This document shows, one piece after another, positions 15,827 through 25,965 of a stretch of DNA of 59,355 nucleotides. The stretch is taken from NCBI GenBank assembly GCA_947175295.1, contig CAMWMK010000009.1:1-59355 (forward strand), given 5' to 3'. The position numbers and the translations under genes were made by a program. The notes beneath the pieces were generated by a model. That model made no database searches and was not told the origin of the DNA. It saw only the letters and a program-made list of their open reading frames with translations. Source of the DNA: an uncultured Porphyromonadaceae bacterium. GTDB taxonomy: Bacteria > Bacteroidota > Bacteroidia > Bacteroidales > Muribaculaceae. How positions within the stretch are numbered: position 1 is the stretch's first letter; every line of letters starts with the position of its first letter.

Positions 15827-18800
15827 TTCATTTCAGGATTTGTGTAGGACGCCTTCATCTGGGGCATGAACTCAGCGTTGTTGCCACACTTGAAGAAGCC
15901 TGAGAATTCGTTCTTATCGTTTTCTCCTACTGTAAGGGTAAGCCTGTTCCAGCCCTGCTTAAGTGGAATTTCCTTGAAGCGGGCTTCATTGCGGCCCTGA
16001 TTTGCCTTGACATCCACATCTCCTACCCGGAGCGAGCCATTCTTACATTTCACCTCAAGTTCGAGCTTCGGCACGTTGGGTTCGATGAGGAGGTCGTCGA
16101 GCGGACGGGGACTGAAGGCATAGAACTCGAGCTGCCATCCGTCGGCGGTCTTCTTAAGGTTGTCCTTGGCCGATGCAGGGAGCACTACAGTGCCGTCGCG
16201 GAAGAAGAAGACATCGTTGGGGTCAACGGTCTGCTGCGTGCACGCCACTCCGGCATTAGCAAGAAGCGCAGCGAGAGTATTGAAGCCCTTCTCGGAGTTG
16301 GCGAATTCCGTTATGGTGCTGACATAGATATCGCCTTCCTTGCCGGGATACCTTACAAACACGGGCAGGGGAGCCGCACATTCGTTTTCGCTGCGCAGAG
16401 TGCCGGCAGTCTTGATTTCTTCGGGACGCTTGTTCCATGCGCGCCAGTCGGTGGGGCATGCGTTGAGCAGTACCTCACCGCTCTCTACGAGATCGCCCGA
16501 AAGGCTATACTTGGAAGCATCGGCCTTCTGGAGCTCGCAGAAATAGAAGTCGCTGTTGTTGAAGCCGCGGGTCCATGAGCGCTGCTCGGGCAGATAGGAA
16601 GAGCGCGAGAGCTCCGAGACATTAAGCGCGAGGGGAAGAACACCCGAGAACGATTCCACTGTAGCGGGAGTGATGCCCCACACCCATACGTCGGCGCCCT
16701 TTGCCGATGCGCCGGCAATCGTCTTAGCATCAGCTTCGCTCAGAGGAGCGGCGCCATCTACGATGATAAGGGCGGAAGCGGGATTCTTCATGGCCTTCGA
16801 CCATACCACACCCTGACCGTCGAGAATGGTCTTTGCGCGCGATGCCGGAGATCCGATGAATACCACTTCTTTGTAAGCTTCAGCCGGAATAGCGGCGGGA
16901 GCCTCATACTGAGCCTTGTCTACTACGGCCCATTCGCTATAGGCCGGACCTTCGGGAGCGTTCGCAGCGCGGAGGGCGGCGAAGAGTGGCCATTCCTCAT
17001 AGAGGGGAAGGTTGGGATCATAGCCTGGATTGAAGGTAGTGCTGTAGGGGCCTACTCGCTCGGGCTGCACACCCGGCTTGCCCTCGACATACTCTCCGAA
17101 GAAGATACCATCCTCCTCCACTGTGGGAGCCACAGACGTATCAACCTTTCCGAGAGGCAGGGGCTTTACGCCATACCATGCCATATTGAAGATGGTGCTG
17201 AAGGATGCGCCCATCTCGCGCTGGTCCTTGATGAGGTTGTAGCATTCGTTGGCCAGACCTTCCATACGTCCTTCCTGCGACTCATAGGCGCGCTCGCCGT
17301 TGTATTTCGCCACTTGCTCGGGAGTGCCGTAGTAAGCCATCGAGTGCTCGCCCATGCCCCAGGGTTTTCCGATCGCCTTCCAGGCGTTCATAGAATTGCG
17401 GTCGCCGTAGTGGCCTACTGTCACGGGGAGTATGCCGTCGCCGTCATCCTCGCCGTCGGCCGAAATCCAGGGACGTGTCGGGTCAAGGGTCATCACGATG
17501 TCTCGCCAAGCCTCCCATTCCTCTTTCTGGCGGGGCAGAAGGTCCGGACGGTTGTAGACGTAAAGGATCACCGGCTTGTTCTCGTTGCTGATCGACCATC
17601 CGAATACCGACGCATGGTTGCGGTCGCGCTTCACGAAGCGGCTCAGGTGGTCTCTGGAGTTTTCCCAGAATATTTCGGAGTCGAGTTTCGGACCTCCGTC
17701 GGAAGCCCAGTTGGCAGTCTCGTCGAGCACACAGATGCCCATCTCATCCGCCATGTCGAGATAGAAACGGGGATAGACCTGGGCATGCGGGCGCACGGCA
17801 TTGCCGTTCATGTCCTTTATGGCCTTGAACCACGACCAGGCATAGCGGCGTGTCAGCTGCGGGATGCCCTGGAAGTGCCAGGAATCGCTCTTCAGGGCAT
17901 AAGGCTTGCCGTTGAGCAGCTGGCGGTCGCCGTCAAGAGTCCATTCGCGCCATCCGAAGCGCTCGTATTTCGTATCGATCTTCTGCTTCTTATTGTTGAC
18001 GTCGAGCACCAGACCGTAGAGGTTGGGGCTCTCGGGAGTCCAGAAATCAAGGCTTGAGCCTACGGGAGCGGAAAGAGTCACCTTGACAGAGCCTCCGGCA
18101 GGCACCGTCACCTTCTCTGCGGGGAGCTTCAAGGCAGTCTCGCCGAGCGCGGAGAGAGGCAGCGGAGCCGTATTGACGTCGGTTCCGGCCTTGTTGATCC
18201 ACTCGCGGGCCTCGCCTGAGAGAGTGACGTCGGCCTTGCGGTCGGTAGAGTTGCTCAGTTCCACCTCCACTTCAAGACGGTCCTGACTTACGAGGGGCTT
18301 CACATAGACGTCGCTGATGCTGACCTTAGGCACTGCGAGCATATAGACGTCTTGCCAGATGCCGTTGATGTGGTAGCCCCACATGGAGCCTGCGGGCACG
18401 ATGCGGCGCCCTACAGTGGAATTGTCTTCGAAAAGCTTCTGACTGCGCACGCCTACGAGTATCTCGGCCTTATCGCCCGGCTTCACCACATCGGTGATAT
18501 CGACACTGAAGGGAAGGAAGAGGTCGAAGTTGCGGCCTACCTCCTTGCCGTTGACATAGACCACGGCCTCACCGGCCACAGCCTCGAAATAAAGCTTTAT
18601 GTCTTCACCCTGCCAGTCGGCCGGCACAGTGACTGTCTTCTTCAACCATCCCATGAGGATATTGTCCCACTCCTTGGGATATGACGGATAGTTGCGGTGG
18701 TCGGGACCCTCGAGGTTGCGGTAGGCATAGGAATTGATGTTCCAGGGCGACGGCACCTTAAGGGTGTTCCTCACCCAGCCGTCGGCCTTTGGCTCAGGGA

Positions 18801-19029
18801 GTTCGGGAGCGATTCCGGCGCCCTGCCTATATCCGGCCGGAGTCTTGACCGGCTGAAAATCCCAGTAGCCGTTGAGGCAGATCTCCTGACGGAAGGGACG
18901 CTCCACCTCGTTGACTATTCCCACTGAGGGTGCAAACTCAAACGGATAGACCGTCTTTGCCTCCATCGAGGACTGGCAGACCATCAGTGAAGCCGCCACG
19001 AGGAAAAATGACTTGATCGTTTTCTTCAT
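15823..19029 (-). CDS. Glycoside hydrolase family 2 enzyme, beta-galactosidase-like
   Basis: 1068-residue exported enzyme, signal peptide MKKTIKSFFLVAASLMVCQSSMEA. The N-terminal sugar-binding (jelly-roll) domain has GWLKKTVTVPADW and LYFEAVAGEAVVYVNGKEVG. An Ig-like domain follows, then a TIM barrel. The acid/base is E483 in WSISNENK and the nucleophile is probably E561 in WGMGEHS. A long C-terminal extension (about 690-1068) contains a Rossmann-like stretch and a final beta-domain. GH2 members remove beta-galactose, beta-mannose, glucuronic acid or arabinose; which one cannot be told here. It lies 10 bp after the GH71/99-like gene and overlaps the beta-helix gene, within one operon. Confidence 0.85.
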   Translation of the reverse strand: MKKTIKSFFLVAASLMVCQSSMEAKTVYPFEFAPSVGIVNEVERPFRQEICLNGYWDFQPVKTPAGYRQGAGIAPELPEPKADGWVRNTLKVPSPWNINSYAYRNLEGPDHRNYPSYPKEWDNILMGWLKKTVTVPADWQGEDIKLYFEAVAGEAVVYVNGKEVGRNFDLFLPFSVDITDVVKPGDKAEILVGVRSQKLFEDNSTVGRRIVPAGSMWGYHINGIWQDVYMLAVPKVSISDVYVKPLVSQDRLEVEVELSNSTDRKADVTLSGEAREWINKAGTDVNTAPLPLSALGETALKLPAEKVTVPAGGSVKVTLSAPVGSSLDFWTPESPNLYGLVLDVNNKKQKIDTKYERFGWREWTLDGDRQLLNGKPYALKSDSWHFQGIPQLTRRYAWSWFKAIKDMNGNAVRPHAQVYPRFYLDMADEMGICVLDETANWASDGGPKLDSEIFWENSRDHLSRFVKRDRNHASVFGWSISNENKPVILYVYNRPDLLPRQKEEWEAWRDIVMTLDPTRPWISADGEDDGDGILPVTVGHYGDRNSMNAWKAIGKPWGMGEHSMAYYGTPEQVAKYNGERAYESQEGRMEGLANECYNLIKDQREMGASFSTIFNMAWYGVKPLPLGKVDTSVAPTVEEDGIFFGEYVEGKPGVQPERVGPYSTTFNPGYDPNLPLYEEWPLFAALRAANAPEGPAYSEWAVVDKAQYEAPAAIPAEAYKEVVFIGSPASRAKTILDGQGVVWSKAMKNPASALIIVDGAAPLSEADAKTIAGASAKGADVWVWGITPATVESFSGVLPLALNVSELSRSSYLPEQRSWTRGFNNSDFYFCELQKADASKYSLSGDLVESGEVLLNACPTDWRAWNKRPEEIKTAGTLRSENECAAPLPVFVRYPGKEGDIYVSTITEFANSEKGFNTLAALLANAGVACTQQTVDPNDVFFFRDGTVVLPASAKDNLKKTADGWQLEFYAFSPRPLDDLLIEPNVPKLELEVKCKNGSLRVGDVDVKANQGRNEARFKEIPLKQGWNRLTLTVGENDKNEFSGFFKCGNNAEFMPQMKASYTNPEMK

Positions 19030-19039
19030 TTTGAAATCG

Positions 19040-20332
19040 TTAATTTACTTTGAACTCGGAGCGGATCACCTTGAGGAACTCATCGCCTACCCCCTTGCCC
19101 ACAGTCGGGTCGGAGCTTTCAATGAAGCATCCATGCCCCCAGTCGTTGAAGCAATCAATAATCACCATAGGATTTTTCGGAAGATGCATCTTGGCGATCC
19201 AGCAGCGTGTACGGATATCAGCCACGTTAGGGTTCATACTCGGATATCGGTAGTTGATGTTCATCACATATTCGCTGTAGCCCGGAGAGACGGAAGGTAT
19301 GAAGTCCATACCGGGGAAATTATCGGCCATGTATTCTTCGTTTTTCTTGAAATTCTCATTGTGAAGGATCTCCCACATATAGTATCGGTCCATGCTTGCA
19401 CGAAGGTCGGCCATGTTTCTGGGACAAATGGCATCCGGCATTCCATTAAGCACAGCATACTGATATCGGGGCACGATATCCCAGTTCTTAAGGCTGCAGA
19501 TGATGTAGGGGTTGGCACCGCAGACATCCTGCATCGCTTTACGGAGATCATCGTAAAACAGCTTTACATTCTCCACAAAGAACTTGTCCGGTTCGCGTAG
19601 ATACACCACAGGGCGTCCGTCGGAGGTACGGTAGTAGGTAGGCTCGTTCATGTATCTGGCAAGATTGGAGGCGTAAGACATGAAGCGGTCCCATTGCGAC
19701 ATAGCGACGGTCTGTGTGTCGCCGTTCTCATCCGTGCAGGTATATATCTGATCGGGCCTCCTCTCTATAGAAGACGAAGACTGATCGAATCCGGCACCGG
19801 CAGCGAAATTCTGCATATTGATCTGGATTGCAAACTTCATGCCGCCGTCGTTTTTCCACGCAAGATCCCGGCGTCGACCGCTGATGACATTAAGGAATAT
19901 GGAGTCTTCGGGATTTATGTTTTCAGGATAAAGCTTAGCGCTTTCGCGAGTCGCCGGAGTGATGAGGAAGTCTATGTCGGCTTTCTTCATCTCGTCTACG
20001 ATCCGGCCTATCTGCAGGGCGTGTTGATTGAGAATCTCCTCGTCGGACGTATTCTGCATAAAGCGGTATGCACCTGCGGCAGGCACCATATTTGGTCCGA
20101 TATGCCCCACAGCGGCATCGTATTCCTCCTCGAGGCGCTCCCAGCGTCCGGCATCGGAAAGATCGCTGTAGGGATTGTAAAGAATACACCCCACAGGAAT
20201 ATTCTCCTTTGCCTTCACCTCAGTGATCTGATAGTTGAGTTCAAAGTCATCTATGGAGTTCTCCTCGCTGTTGCAGCTGTGGAGTCCTAATGAAAGAGCT
20301 ATGCCGAGGTATGCTATAAGTTTCTTGTTCAT
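19040..20332 (-). CDS. GH71/GH99-like lipoprotein with altered catalytic motif
   Basis: 430 residues with a lipoprotein signal ending LGLHSC and a TIM-barrel-like body (VGCILYNPYSDLSD, FLITPATRESAKLY, FAIQINMQNFAA, YYRTSDGRPVVYLREPDKF). This resembles the GH71/GH99-like and WbsX families, which act on alpha-mannosides or on cell-wall glycans. Where these families carry an E-x-x-E or NEWxEG pair, this protein has F395-N-D-W-G-H-G, so one Glu is replaced by Asp and the other by His. It may have another mechanism or act as a binding protein. It sits between SusD and GH2 in the same operon and is probably surface exposed. Confidence 0.6.
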   Translation of the reverse strand: MNKKLIAYLGIALSLGLHSCNSEENSIDDFELNYQITEVKAKENIPVGCILYNPYSDLSDAGRWERLEEEYDAAVGHIGPNMVPAAGAYRFMQNTSDEEILNQHALQIGRIVDEMKKADIDFLITPATRESAKLYPENINPEDSIFLNVISGRRRDLAWKNDGGMKFAIQINMQNFAAGAGFDQSSSSIERRPDQIYTCTDENGDTQTVAMSQWDRFMSYASNLARYMNEPTYYRTSDGRPVVYLREPDKFFVENVKLFYDDLRKAMQDVCGANPYIICSLKNWDIVPRYQYAVLNGMPDAICPRNMADLRASMDRYYMWEILHNENFKKNEEYMADNFPGMDFIPSVSPGYSEYVMNINYRYPSMNPNVADIRTRCWIAKMHLPKNPMVIIDCFNDWGHGCFIESSDPTVGKGVGDEFLKVIRSEFKVN

Positions 20333-20387
20333 ATTCTTTTTTTCTTAAAGATAAATCGTTGGTATGCCATTAGGATCGGCAGTCGGT

Positions 20388-22454
20388 CTATTCCTCCACG
20401 TCGTCCACTATCACCGGCATGTCGGGAGTGTCGTAGACCTTCTTACTGTTGATCTTGAATTTAATGAGGCCGAGCGCGATGGTAGCGTTGGAATTGCCGG
20501 TATAAGCCTTGGCTTTCTCCACTACTTCGTCGTAGGTCGCTCCCCACATATGGTGCCAGTATTCCAGACGTGGGAAAATGGTGTGGCTTCGGCCCCATGT
20601 CTGATCAGCTGTCTCTATACCGGGTATCTTCTTCGCGAAACCGAGTGTAGTGAATATATTGTCGCCATCCCTCTCAGTCCTTACGAAAGGACTTGCAGCC
20701 TGCAGCTTACCTATGCCTTCGGCACAGGCCGCGGAATTCTTGATATGCTCCGCATTCGGATATATGAGTCGCTCCGTCCAGTAATTATAGGTGGAGTTTA
20801 TGCCGTCAACGCTGACGGAAGCATTTGAAAGGAAGAACGGAGGGAAATCCAGGGCACGCGTACGCCGCTCAAGATTCCATTGCTCGAGAGGCATCATGAT
20901 GTCGGCGAGCCAACGCTGCTTATAGACCTGCTCGAGAAGGCCATCCTCTCCATTCCCGCCGTCGATGGATGCCTGATAGAGCATGCGGCGGTCATGGAAG
21001 CCCTTAAAGGAAGTGCCCCATTTCACTCCGTCATGGTTCATATATTCAGTGCAGTCATTGGCCCCTACACGCTCCATAGCGGCACGAATACCGGCTTCAT
21101 AAGCCTCCCGTGCAGCCCCGGAGTTGTGACGGAAAGCCAGTTCCGCCTCCGCCTTCAAGAAGCATACATCGGCATAGGAAAGGAGAGTCAACGTGCAGGT
21201 CTCATCCACATACCTGTCTTGGATGAACGATGGATTATACTCTCCCTGATATTTCCAAAGAGGATCGGTGAAACGCGTGCCGTTGGCATCGGCGGGATTA
21301 TTGGCCCATTCCCAACCTGTAGGCAACTGGTTGAGCTCACACAGCGGCACATAAGGCGCAGTCATCTCCACAACGAGTGTATCACGTCGGAATTCGTTGA
21401 GACCATCTGCCATATGCTTCTTATTGTCAGCACAGTAGTTGTCTGTCAGGCGTGAATTGGTACCGCATACGTGCGGACGCGTGATGGTATCGGTATAGAC
21501 ATACACATTGGATGTGGCGGACGGATTCTTCTCGTTGGATTTTAGGAACATAGCCTCAAGACGCGGGTCATTGAATGAAGAGAGATATATGTAGAGATAC
21601 TCGCTCATGGCCGGATACTGGCTCTGCGAGAAGCTTGTCTGGTTGTAGATAAACCTCTGATAATACCATGAGGAGCTATTCTCGAGCATTGTGCCGTAGC
21701 GTAGATCCGCATTGTCGTCGTTGGAAGTGAACAGATCACGTGTCATAGCCTCGAGAGCGTTCTCACGAGCGAGATCCTCGTCGAGATTCCTGACATGCAT
21801 GGCCACATTAAGACGCAAAGAGTTGGCAAACCTCTTCCATTTCTGAAGATCAGGAGCCCCCGTAGCGCCATCACCGAAGACAGGGTCCAGCTCAAGAGCC
21901 TCGGTCGGAGCCCCTGCCTCAAGAAGCTCATACGCATAATTGAGATCCTTGAGGATAGCCGTGTATATCTCCTTCTCCGAGTCATAAGCATAGTAGCGCT
22001 TGTTGTCGGAGCCATCGCTTATGGCATCGCTCATCGGAACCGGGCCATAGAGTGAGGCCATCAGATAGTAGCAGTAGGATTTCCAAGTCTTTATGATGGC
22101 CAGGCGCGTACCGAAGTCTTCCGGATTTTCGGAATATCGGCGTTCGAGCGCTACGAGATCGCGCATTATCTCCACATAGAATTTCTTGAAGTAGCTGTCG
22201 CCTGTATCCTGCGAGGGATTGGTATTGTACTGCACTACGATCGAACGTGAGAAATTGAACAGTCTATTGTAGTTCAACTCAGAGAATAAATCCATGGATC
22301 TCTTCACAGTACCCGACCAGACATCGCCCAGATCCACATTGTAGACCTTATTGGGATTGGAATTGACCTCTTCAAAGTCGTCGGTGCAGCCTGTAGGGAA
22401 AGCCATACAGCCCAATGCGACAATTCCTGATAAAAAATATGATTTGATATTCAT
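20388..22454 (-). CDS. SusD/RagB-family nutrient-binding outer-membrane lipoprotein
   Basis: 688 residues with a lipoprotein signal ending FPTGC, then TDDFEEVNSNPNKVYNVD, the typical opening of the SusD-like group PF12771. Helical TPR-like segments follow (TRLAIIKTWKSYCYYLMASLYGPVPMSDAI, QKWKRFANSLRLNVAMHVRN), and SYADVCFLKAEAELAF is the well-known C-terminal block. It is the surface lid that binds oligosaccharide over its SusC partner and pivots to deliver it. Its gene follows SusC by 11 bp and precedes the GH71/99-like gene by 55 bp in one operon. Confidence 0.93.
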   Translation of the reverse strand: MNIKSYFLSGIVALGCMAFPTGCTDDFEEVNSNPNKVYNVDLGDVWSGTVKRSMDLFSELNYNRLFNFSRSIVVQYNTNPSQDTGDSYFKKFYVEIMRDLVALERRYSENPEDFGTRLAIIKTWKSYCYYLMASLYGPVPMSDAISDGSDNKRYYAYDSEKEIYTAILKDLNYAYELLEAGAPTEALELDPVFGDGATGAPDLQKWKRFANSLRLNVAMHVRNLDEDLARENALEAMTRDLFTSNDDNADLRYGTMLENSSSWYYQRFIYNQTSFSQSQYPAMSEYLYIYLSSFNDPRLEAMFLKSNEKNPSATSNVYVYTDTITRPHVCGTNSRLTDNYCADNKKHMADGLNEFRRDTLVVEMTAPYVPLCELNQLPTGWEWANNPADANGTRFTDPLWKYQGEYNPSFIQDRYVDETCTLTLLSYADVCFLKAEAELAFRHNSGAAREAYEAGIRAAMERVGANDCTEYMNHDGVKWGTSFKGFHDRRMLYQASIDGGNGEDGLLEQVYKQRWLADIMMPLEQWNLERRTRALDFPPFFLSNASVSVDGINSTYNYWTERLIYPNAEHIKNSAACAEGIGKLQAASPFVRTERDGDNIFTTLGFAKKIPGIETADQTWGRSHTIFPRLEYWHHMWGATYDEVVEKAKAYTGNSNATIALGLIKFKINSKKVYDTPDMPVIVDDVEE

Positions 22455-22465
22455 GAGTGTTCAAA

Positions 22466-25400
22466 TTAGAAGGTGACTTTAATGTCGAAACCATAGGTGG
22501 CCTGAGGCAGTGTGAAACCTCTTTCGAAGCCCTGAGCGTTGCCTGTGGTGGATGTAGCCTGAGGATCCATACCCTTCGGGGTCTTCTGATAGAGGATAGC
22601 GACATTTCTACCTACAAACGATACCCTTACAGACTTAAGGAACGCATTCTTCAGCCACTTTGAGGGAAGGCTATATCCGAGGCTGATCTCGCGCAGCTTG
22701 ATGTAGGAGGCATCGTAGATATAGCGCGCGGCAGACTTGGCGTTGTCGTGACACCAGTAGTCCATCGGGTTAATCCAGGCATGTGAATCCTCACCGGCAT
22801 GTCCGGCTTCCTGAGCCGCGAATGAATCCTCGATCACGGCATTGCCGAGATGCACTCCCTTCTTGCTGTCGGCATCCGGATATACGTACTGATAGTTGAC
22901 TCCCGTAGGGTCATTGACATAATCCTTGCTCATGTAGCCCGCTCTCTCCCAGTCTTCCTCGTTGTAGGCGAGTTTTGAAAGAAGATATTCCATTCGGCCA
23001 TCAAGCGTCTGCACGGTATTGCCGTCGATACCGCCACGATATGCAGTATAGCTCCATACCTTACCGCCTTTCTGGAAGTCGAGTGCGAATCCGAGGTCGA
23101 AATCCCATATCCTGAAAGTATTCGACCAACCGCCGAACCAATCCGGCTGTACACATCCGAGATAAGCGTCGAAGTCCTGCTCTACGGGGCGCCCCTTGTC
23201 CATCGACACAAGAATCTTGCCCTCTTCATTATATTTGAAGTCGTTTCCGTAGAAGACGCCGTAAGGCTTGCCTACCTCAGCATAGAGCTTCACATTGTCG
23301 GCCGAGCCAATCTCGAAGCGTTCGATACCGGGAGCGAGTTCGAGCACCTTGTTGTTGTTTTTCGACCAGTTGATGATAGTGGTCCAAGAGAAAAGCTTCG
23401 TCTGCACCGGAGTAAACTTGAGACTAAGCTCCACACCGTTGTTGGCCATCTTTCCTGCATTTATTATCTCCCTCTCATATCCTGATGCGAGGGGAGCGTC
23501 AGCCTCTACGATCTGGTCGCATGTCACCTTGTTGTAGTAGGTAGCGTCGACTACGATGCGGTTGTCGAGGAAGCGTAGTTCCGCACCGAGCTCCCATGAG
23601 CGTGTTCGTTCGGGTTTCAAGCCCATTGTCTTCAGAACCCGCTCACCCATATAGTAAGGGATACCGTTGAATGTATAGTTGGTGGCATCCTTATAGTAGC
23701 CGGATATTAGGCGGTCGAAACCGGTGTCGTTACCTACCTGAGCGAAAGATCCGCGGAGCTTCAGAAAGGGGAAGGCATGGCTGTCGAGCTTCAGGAGGTC
23801 GCTGACGATAAGGCCGAGACCTGCCGACCAGTAGAAGTAGCTGTTGTTGTCTTTCGGAAGAGTCGACGACCATTCGTTGCGGGCCGTGAGGTCGAGATAC
23901 GCCCAATTGTCGTAGCCGAAGCTACCCATACCGTAGACAGCTTCCTTCTTCTTATGCTCATACTCCTCAGTGGCTGACATAAGGCCCTTGCTGTTGGATA
24001 GCGACTTGATATCGGAAAACTGAAGGATATCCACTTTGGAGCTCATCTTCGATCCTGTGATCTCCTGAAAACTTGTGCCGACGTTAGCACTGATGTTGAG
24101 CTTATTGTCGAAGAAGCGCTTGTTGTAGGAAAGGAGTAGGTCGAAGTTATTGTTGATCCACTGGCGCTTCCAGCGCACGTATTCACCGTCGTTGTAAGCC
24201 ATGTCATCGGGGAAACCGATATTGGCGAACGTCCAGCCGTCGTAGAACTGCGCGTCAGTCGCAGCGCGTCCGCGGAGCTTAAGATTGTAAGGCAGATTGA
24301 AGTTGAGGGTGACATTGCCTACCAACCAGTTCTTAGAGTCAGCGTTGGATGTCTCATTCAGTACCCAGTAGGGATTGACGAAGCCCTTGAAGTTCATGGC
24401 GGTTCCGTCGGGGTTCTTCCAGGGAATGAGTTCTTCCACCGACGCGTCGCGCGGAAGGTTGGCGATCACATATAGGGGGTTTCGCTTCGAAGCGTTGCGG
24501 AAACCGCGGTTGTCCACTTTTTCGTTGGTATATCGCGCGCTTGCCTCGATATTGACCCATTTGGCGAGATTGGCCGTGCCGCGGAAGTTGAAGTTGTTTC
24601 GGTTGAGCTTATTGATATCGGCGAGGATATCGTCGCTGTGCACGTTGCTGTAGGAGAAACGGAACGAACCGTTGTCGAATACCTTGTCTACCTGCACGCT
24701 GTTGGTGATCATTGTCGAGGTCTGATACATATCCTTCACGGTCTCGGGATGGGGAGAATATGTGGTCATCTCGCCGTTGCGGCCAATGACTTCGAAGCCG
24801 ACCATCGGTAGGCCCCAAGAACGCTGGTCCTGCCCCGCCATATTGGGGCTCCAGGCGAAATAAGGAAGGTTGGGGTCGAATTTCACGCCGTTGTTCTCAT
24901 TGCCGTAGTAGTTGACACCCTGCCAGCGCTGGAATCCGCAGTTCTGGCCGGCACCGTATATGTTCTGATATGTCGGATAGCTGTAAAGATGTCCGAACAT
25001 CATATTGAAGTCGTAGGATACACCGAGGCCTTTCTTCGCTTTAGCGCTTTTCGTAGTGATGAGGATCACGCCGTTGGCGGCATCCGAGCCATAAAGGGCT
25101 GATGCATTCGCGCCCTTAAGCACCTCAATGTTTTCTATTTCGTCAGGATTAATCGAGTTGATAGGATTGCCGTAGTCAAGGTCGCCGTCCTCACCGCTGT
25201 TGTTGAGCACCGGAACGCCGTCGATCACGTAGAGCGGCTGGTTGTTGCCGGTCAGCGAGTTGGTACCTCGGAGCACGACTCGCGTTGAAGCAGTAGGACC
25301 ACCACCGGCCACAACCTGCATACCTGCGGCCTTACCGGAAAGCATATCCATAAGGTTGGTGCCGCGTGCGTCTGTCATGCTTTCGGTGTCGACCGACTGG

Positions 25401-25792
25401 CGCGCATACGAAAGAGCCCTCGCCTCGCGGGAGATGCCTAAAGCGGTCACAACCACCTCATCAAGGTTATAGTCTTCACTCTCAAGCTTAACAGTAATGG
25501 GAGACTGCGTCTTTACCTGATAGTTCTGGGTCTTATAGCCCACATAGCGGAACTGAAGGACTTTACCTAAAGCCACATCAATAGAGAAATTACCGTCAAG
25601 ATCGGTTACCACTGCCTTATTAGTGCCTACCACCGCTACAGTAGCGCCGATAAGAGGCTCTCCCTCATTATCGAGGACAGTACCTGTCGCCTTGAAATTC
25701 TGGGCATAAGCCATCCCGGAAGAAAGCAAGACCAGCAGCAACCAGATAAAGCTACGGAAGCTAATGCCGTTTGTTTTCAAATGGTATTGCAT
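22466..25792 (-). CDS. SusC/RagA-family TonB-linked outer-membrane transporter
   Basis: 1108 residues. A signal peptide ends GMAYAQ, followed by a carboxypeptidase-regulatory-like domain (FKATGTVLDNEGEPLIGATVAVVGTNKAVVTDLDGNFSIDV), the TonB-box region LDEVVVTALGISREARALSYA, a plug (DMLSGKAAGMQVVAGGGPTASTRVVLRGTNSLTGNNQPLYVIDGVP) and a 22-strand barrel ending in aromatic GFDIKVTF. It imports oligosaccharides released at the surface, paired with the SusD protein encoded next. No TAnnTTTG promoter is apparent within the 173 bp upstream; instead there is a hairpin, so expression may come partly from the gene at 25966-28083 or from a specialised regulator. Confidence 0.95.
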   Translation of the reverse strand: MQYHLKTNGISFRSFIWLLLVLLSSGMAYAQNFKATGTVLDNEGEPLIGATVAVVGTNKAVVTDLDGNFSIDVALGKVLQFRYVGYKTQNYQVKTQSPITVKLESEDYNLDEVVVTALGISREARALSYARQSVDTESMTDARGTNLMDMLSGKAAGMQVVAGGGPTASTRVVLRGTNSLTGNNQPLYVIDGVPVLNNSGEDGDLDYGNPINSINPDEIENIEVLKGANASALYGSDAANGVILITTKSAKAKKGLGVSYDFNMMFGHLYSYPTYQNIYGAGQNCGFQRWQGVNYYGNENNGVKFDPNLPYFAWSPNMAGQDQRSWGLPMVGFEVIGRNGEMTTYSPHPETVKDMYQTSTMITNSVQVDKVFDNGSFRFSYSNVHSDDILADINKLNRNNFNFRGTANLAKWVNIEASARYTNEKVDNRGFRNASKRNPLYVIANLPRDASVEELIPWKNPDGTAMNFKGFVNPYWVLNETSNADSKNWLVGNVTLNFNLPYNLKLRGRAATDAQFYDGWTFANIGFPDDMAYNDGEYVRWKRQWINNNFDLLLSYNKRFFDNKLNISANVGTSFQEITGSKMSSKVDILQFSDIKSLSNSKGLMSATEEYEHKKKEAVYGMGSFGYDNWAYLDLTARNEWSSTLPKDNNSYFYWSAGLGLIVSDLLKLDSHAFPFLKLRGSFAQVGNDTGFDRLISGYYKDATNYTFNGIPYYMGERVLKTMGLKPERTRSWELGAELRFLDNRIVVDATYYNKVTCDQIVEADAPLASGYEREIINAGKMANNGVELSLKFTPVQTKLFSWTTIINWSKNNNKVLELAPGIERFEIGSADNVKLYAEVGKPYGVFYGNDFKYNEEGKILVSMDKGRPVEQDFDAYLGCVQPDWFGGWSNTFRIWDFDLGFALDFQKGGKVWSYTAYRGGIDGNTVQTLDGRMEYLLSKLAYNEEDWERAGYMSKDYVNDPTGVNYQYVYPDADSKKGVHLGNAVIEDSFAAQEAGHAGEDSHAWINPMDYWCHDNAKSAARYIYDASYIKLREISLGYSLPSKWLKNAFLKSVRVSFVGRNVAILYQKTPKGMDPQATSTTGNAQGFERGFTLPQATYGFDIKVTF

Positions 25793-25874
25793 TTTATCTT
25801 TTTTTTATTGGTTAACATTAAAAATCTTTTTACCCTAAAAATCTTTTATTCCGTAGAAACTTCAGCTAAACAAA

Positions 25875-25914
25875 CAGGCGACCGCAAAAGCGTCATATGT
25901 TTTGCGATCGCCTG
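25875..25914 (-). terminator. Hairpin between the beta-helix gene and SusC (terminator or attenuator)
   Basis: A 15-bp stem with one G-U-type mismatch (CAGGCGAyCGCAAAA against its complement) encloses a 10-nt loop. On the minus strand it is followed by TTTGTTT, a modest U-run. It stands 51 bp after the stop of the upstream gene and 82 bp before SusC, a suitable position to lower SusC read-through. Confidence 0.75.
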
Positions 25915-25965
25915 AACATCGCATACTCTACGATCCTTGAAAAAGAATCGTCTACCTTATTGAAT

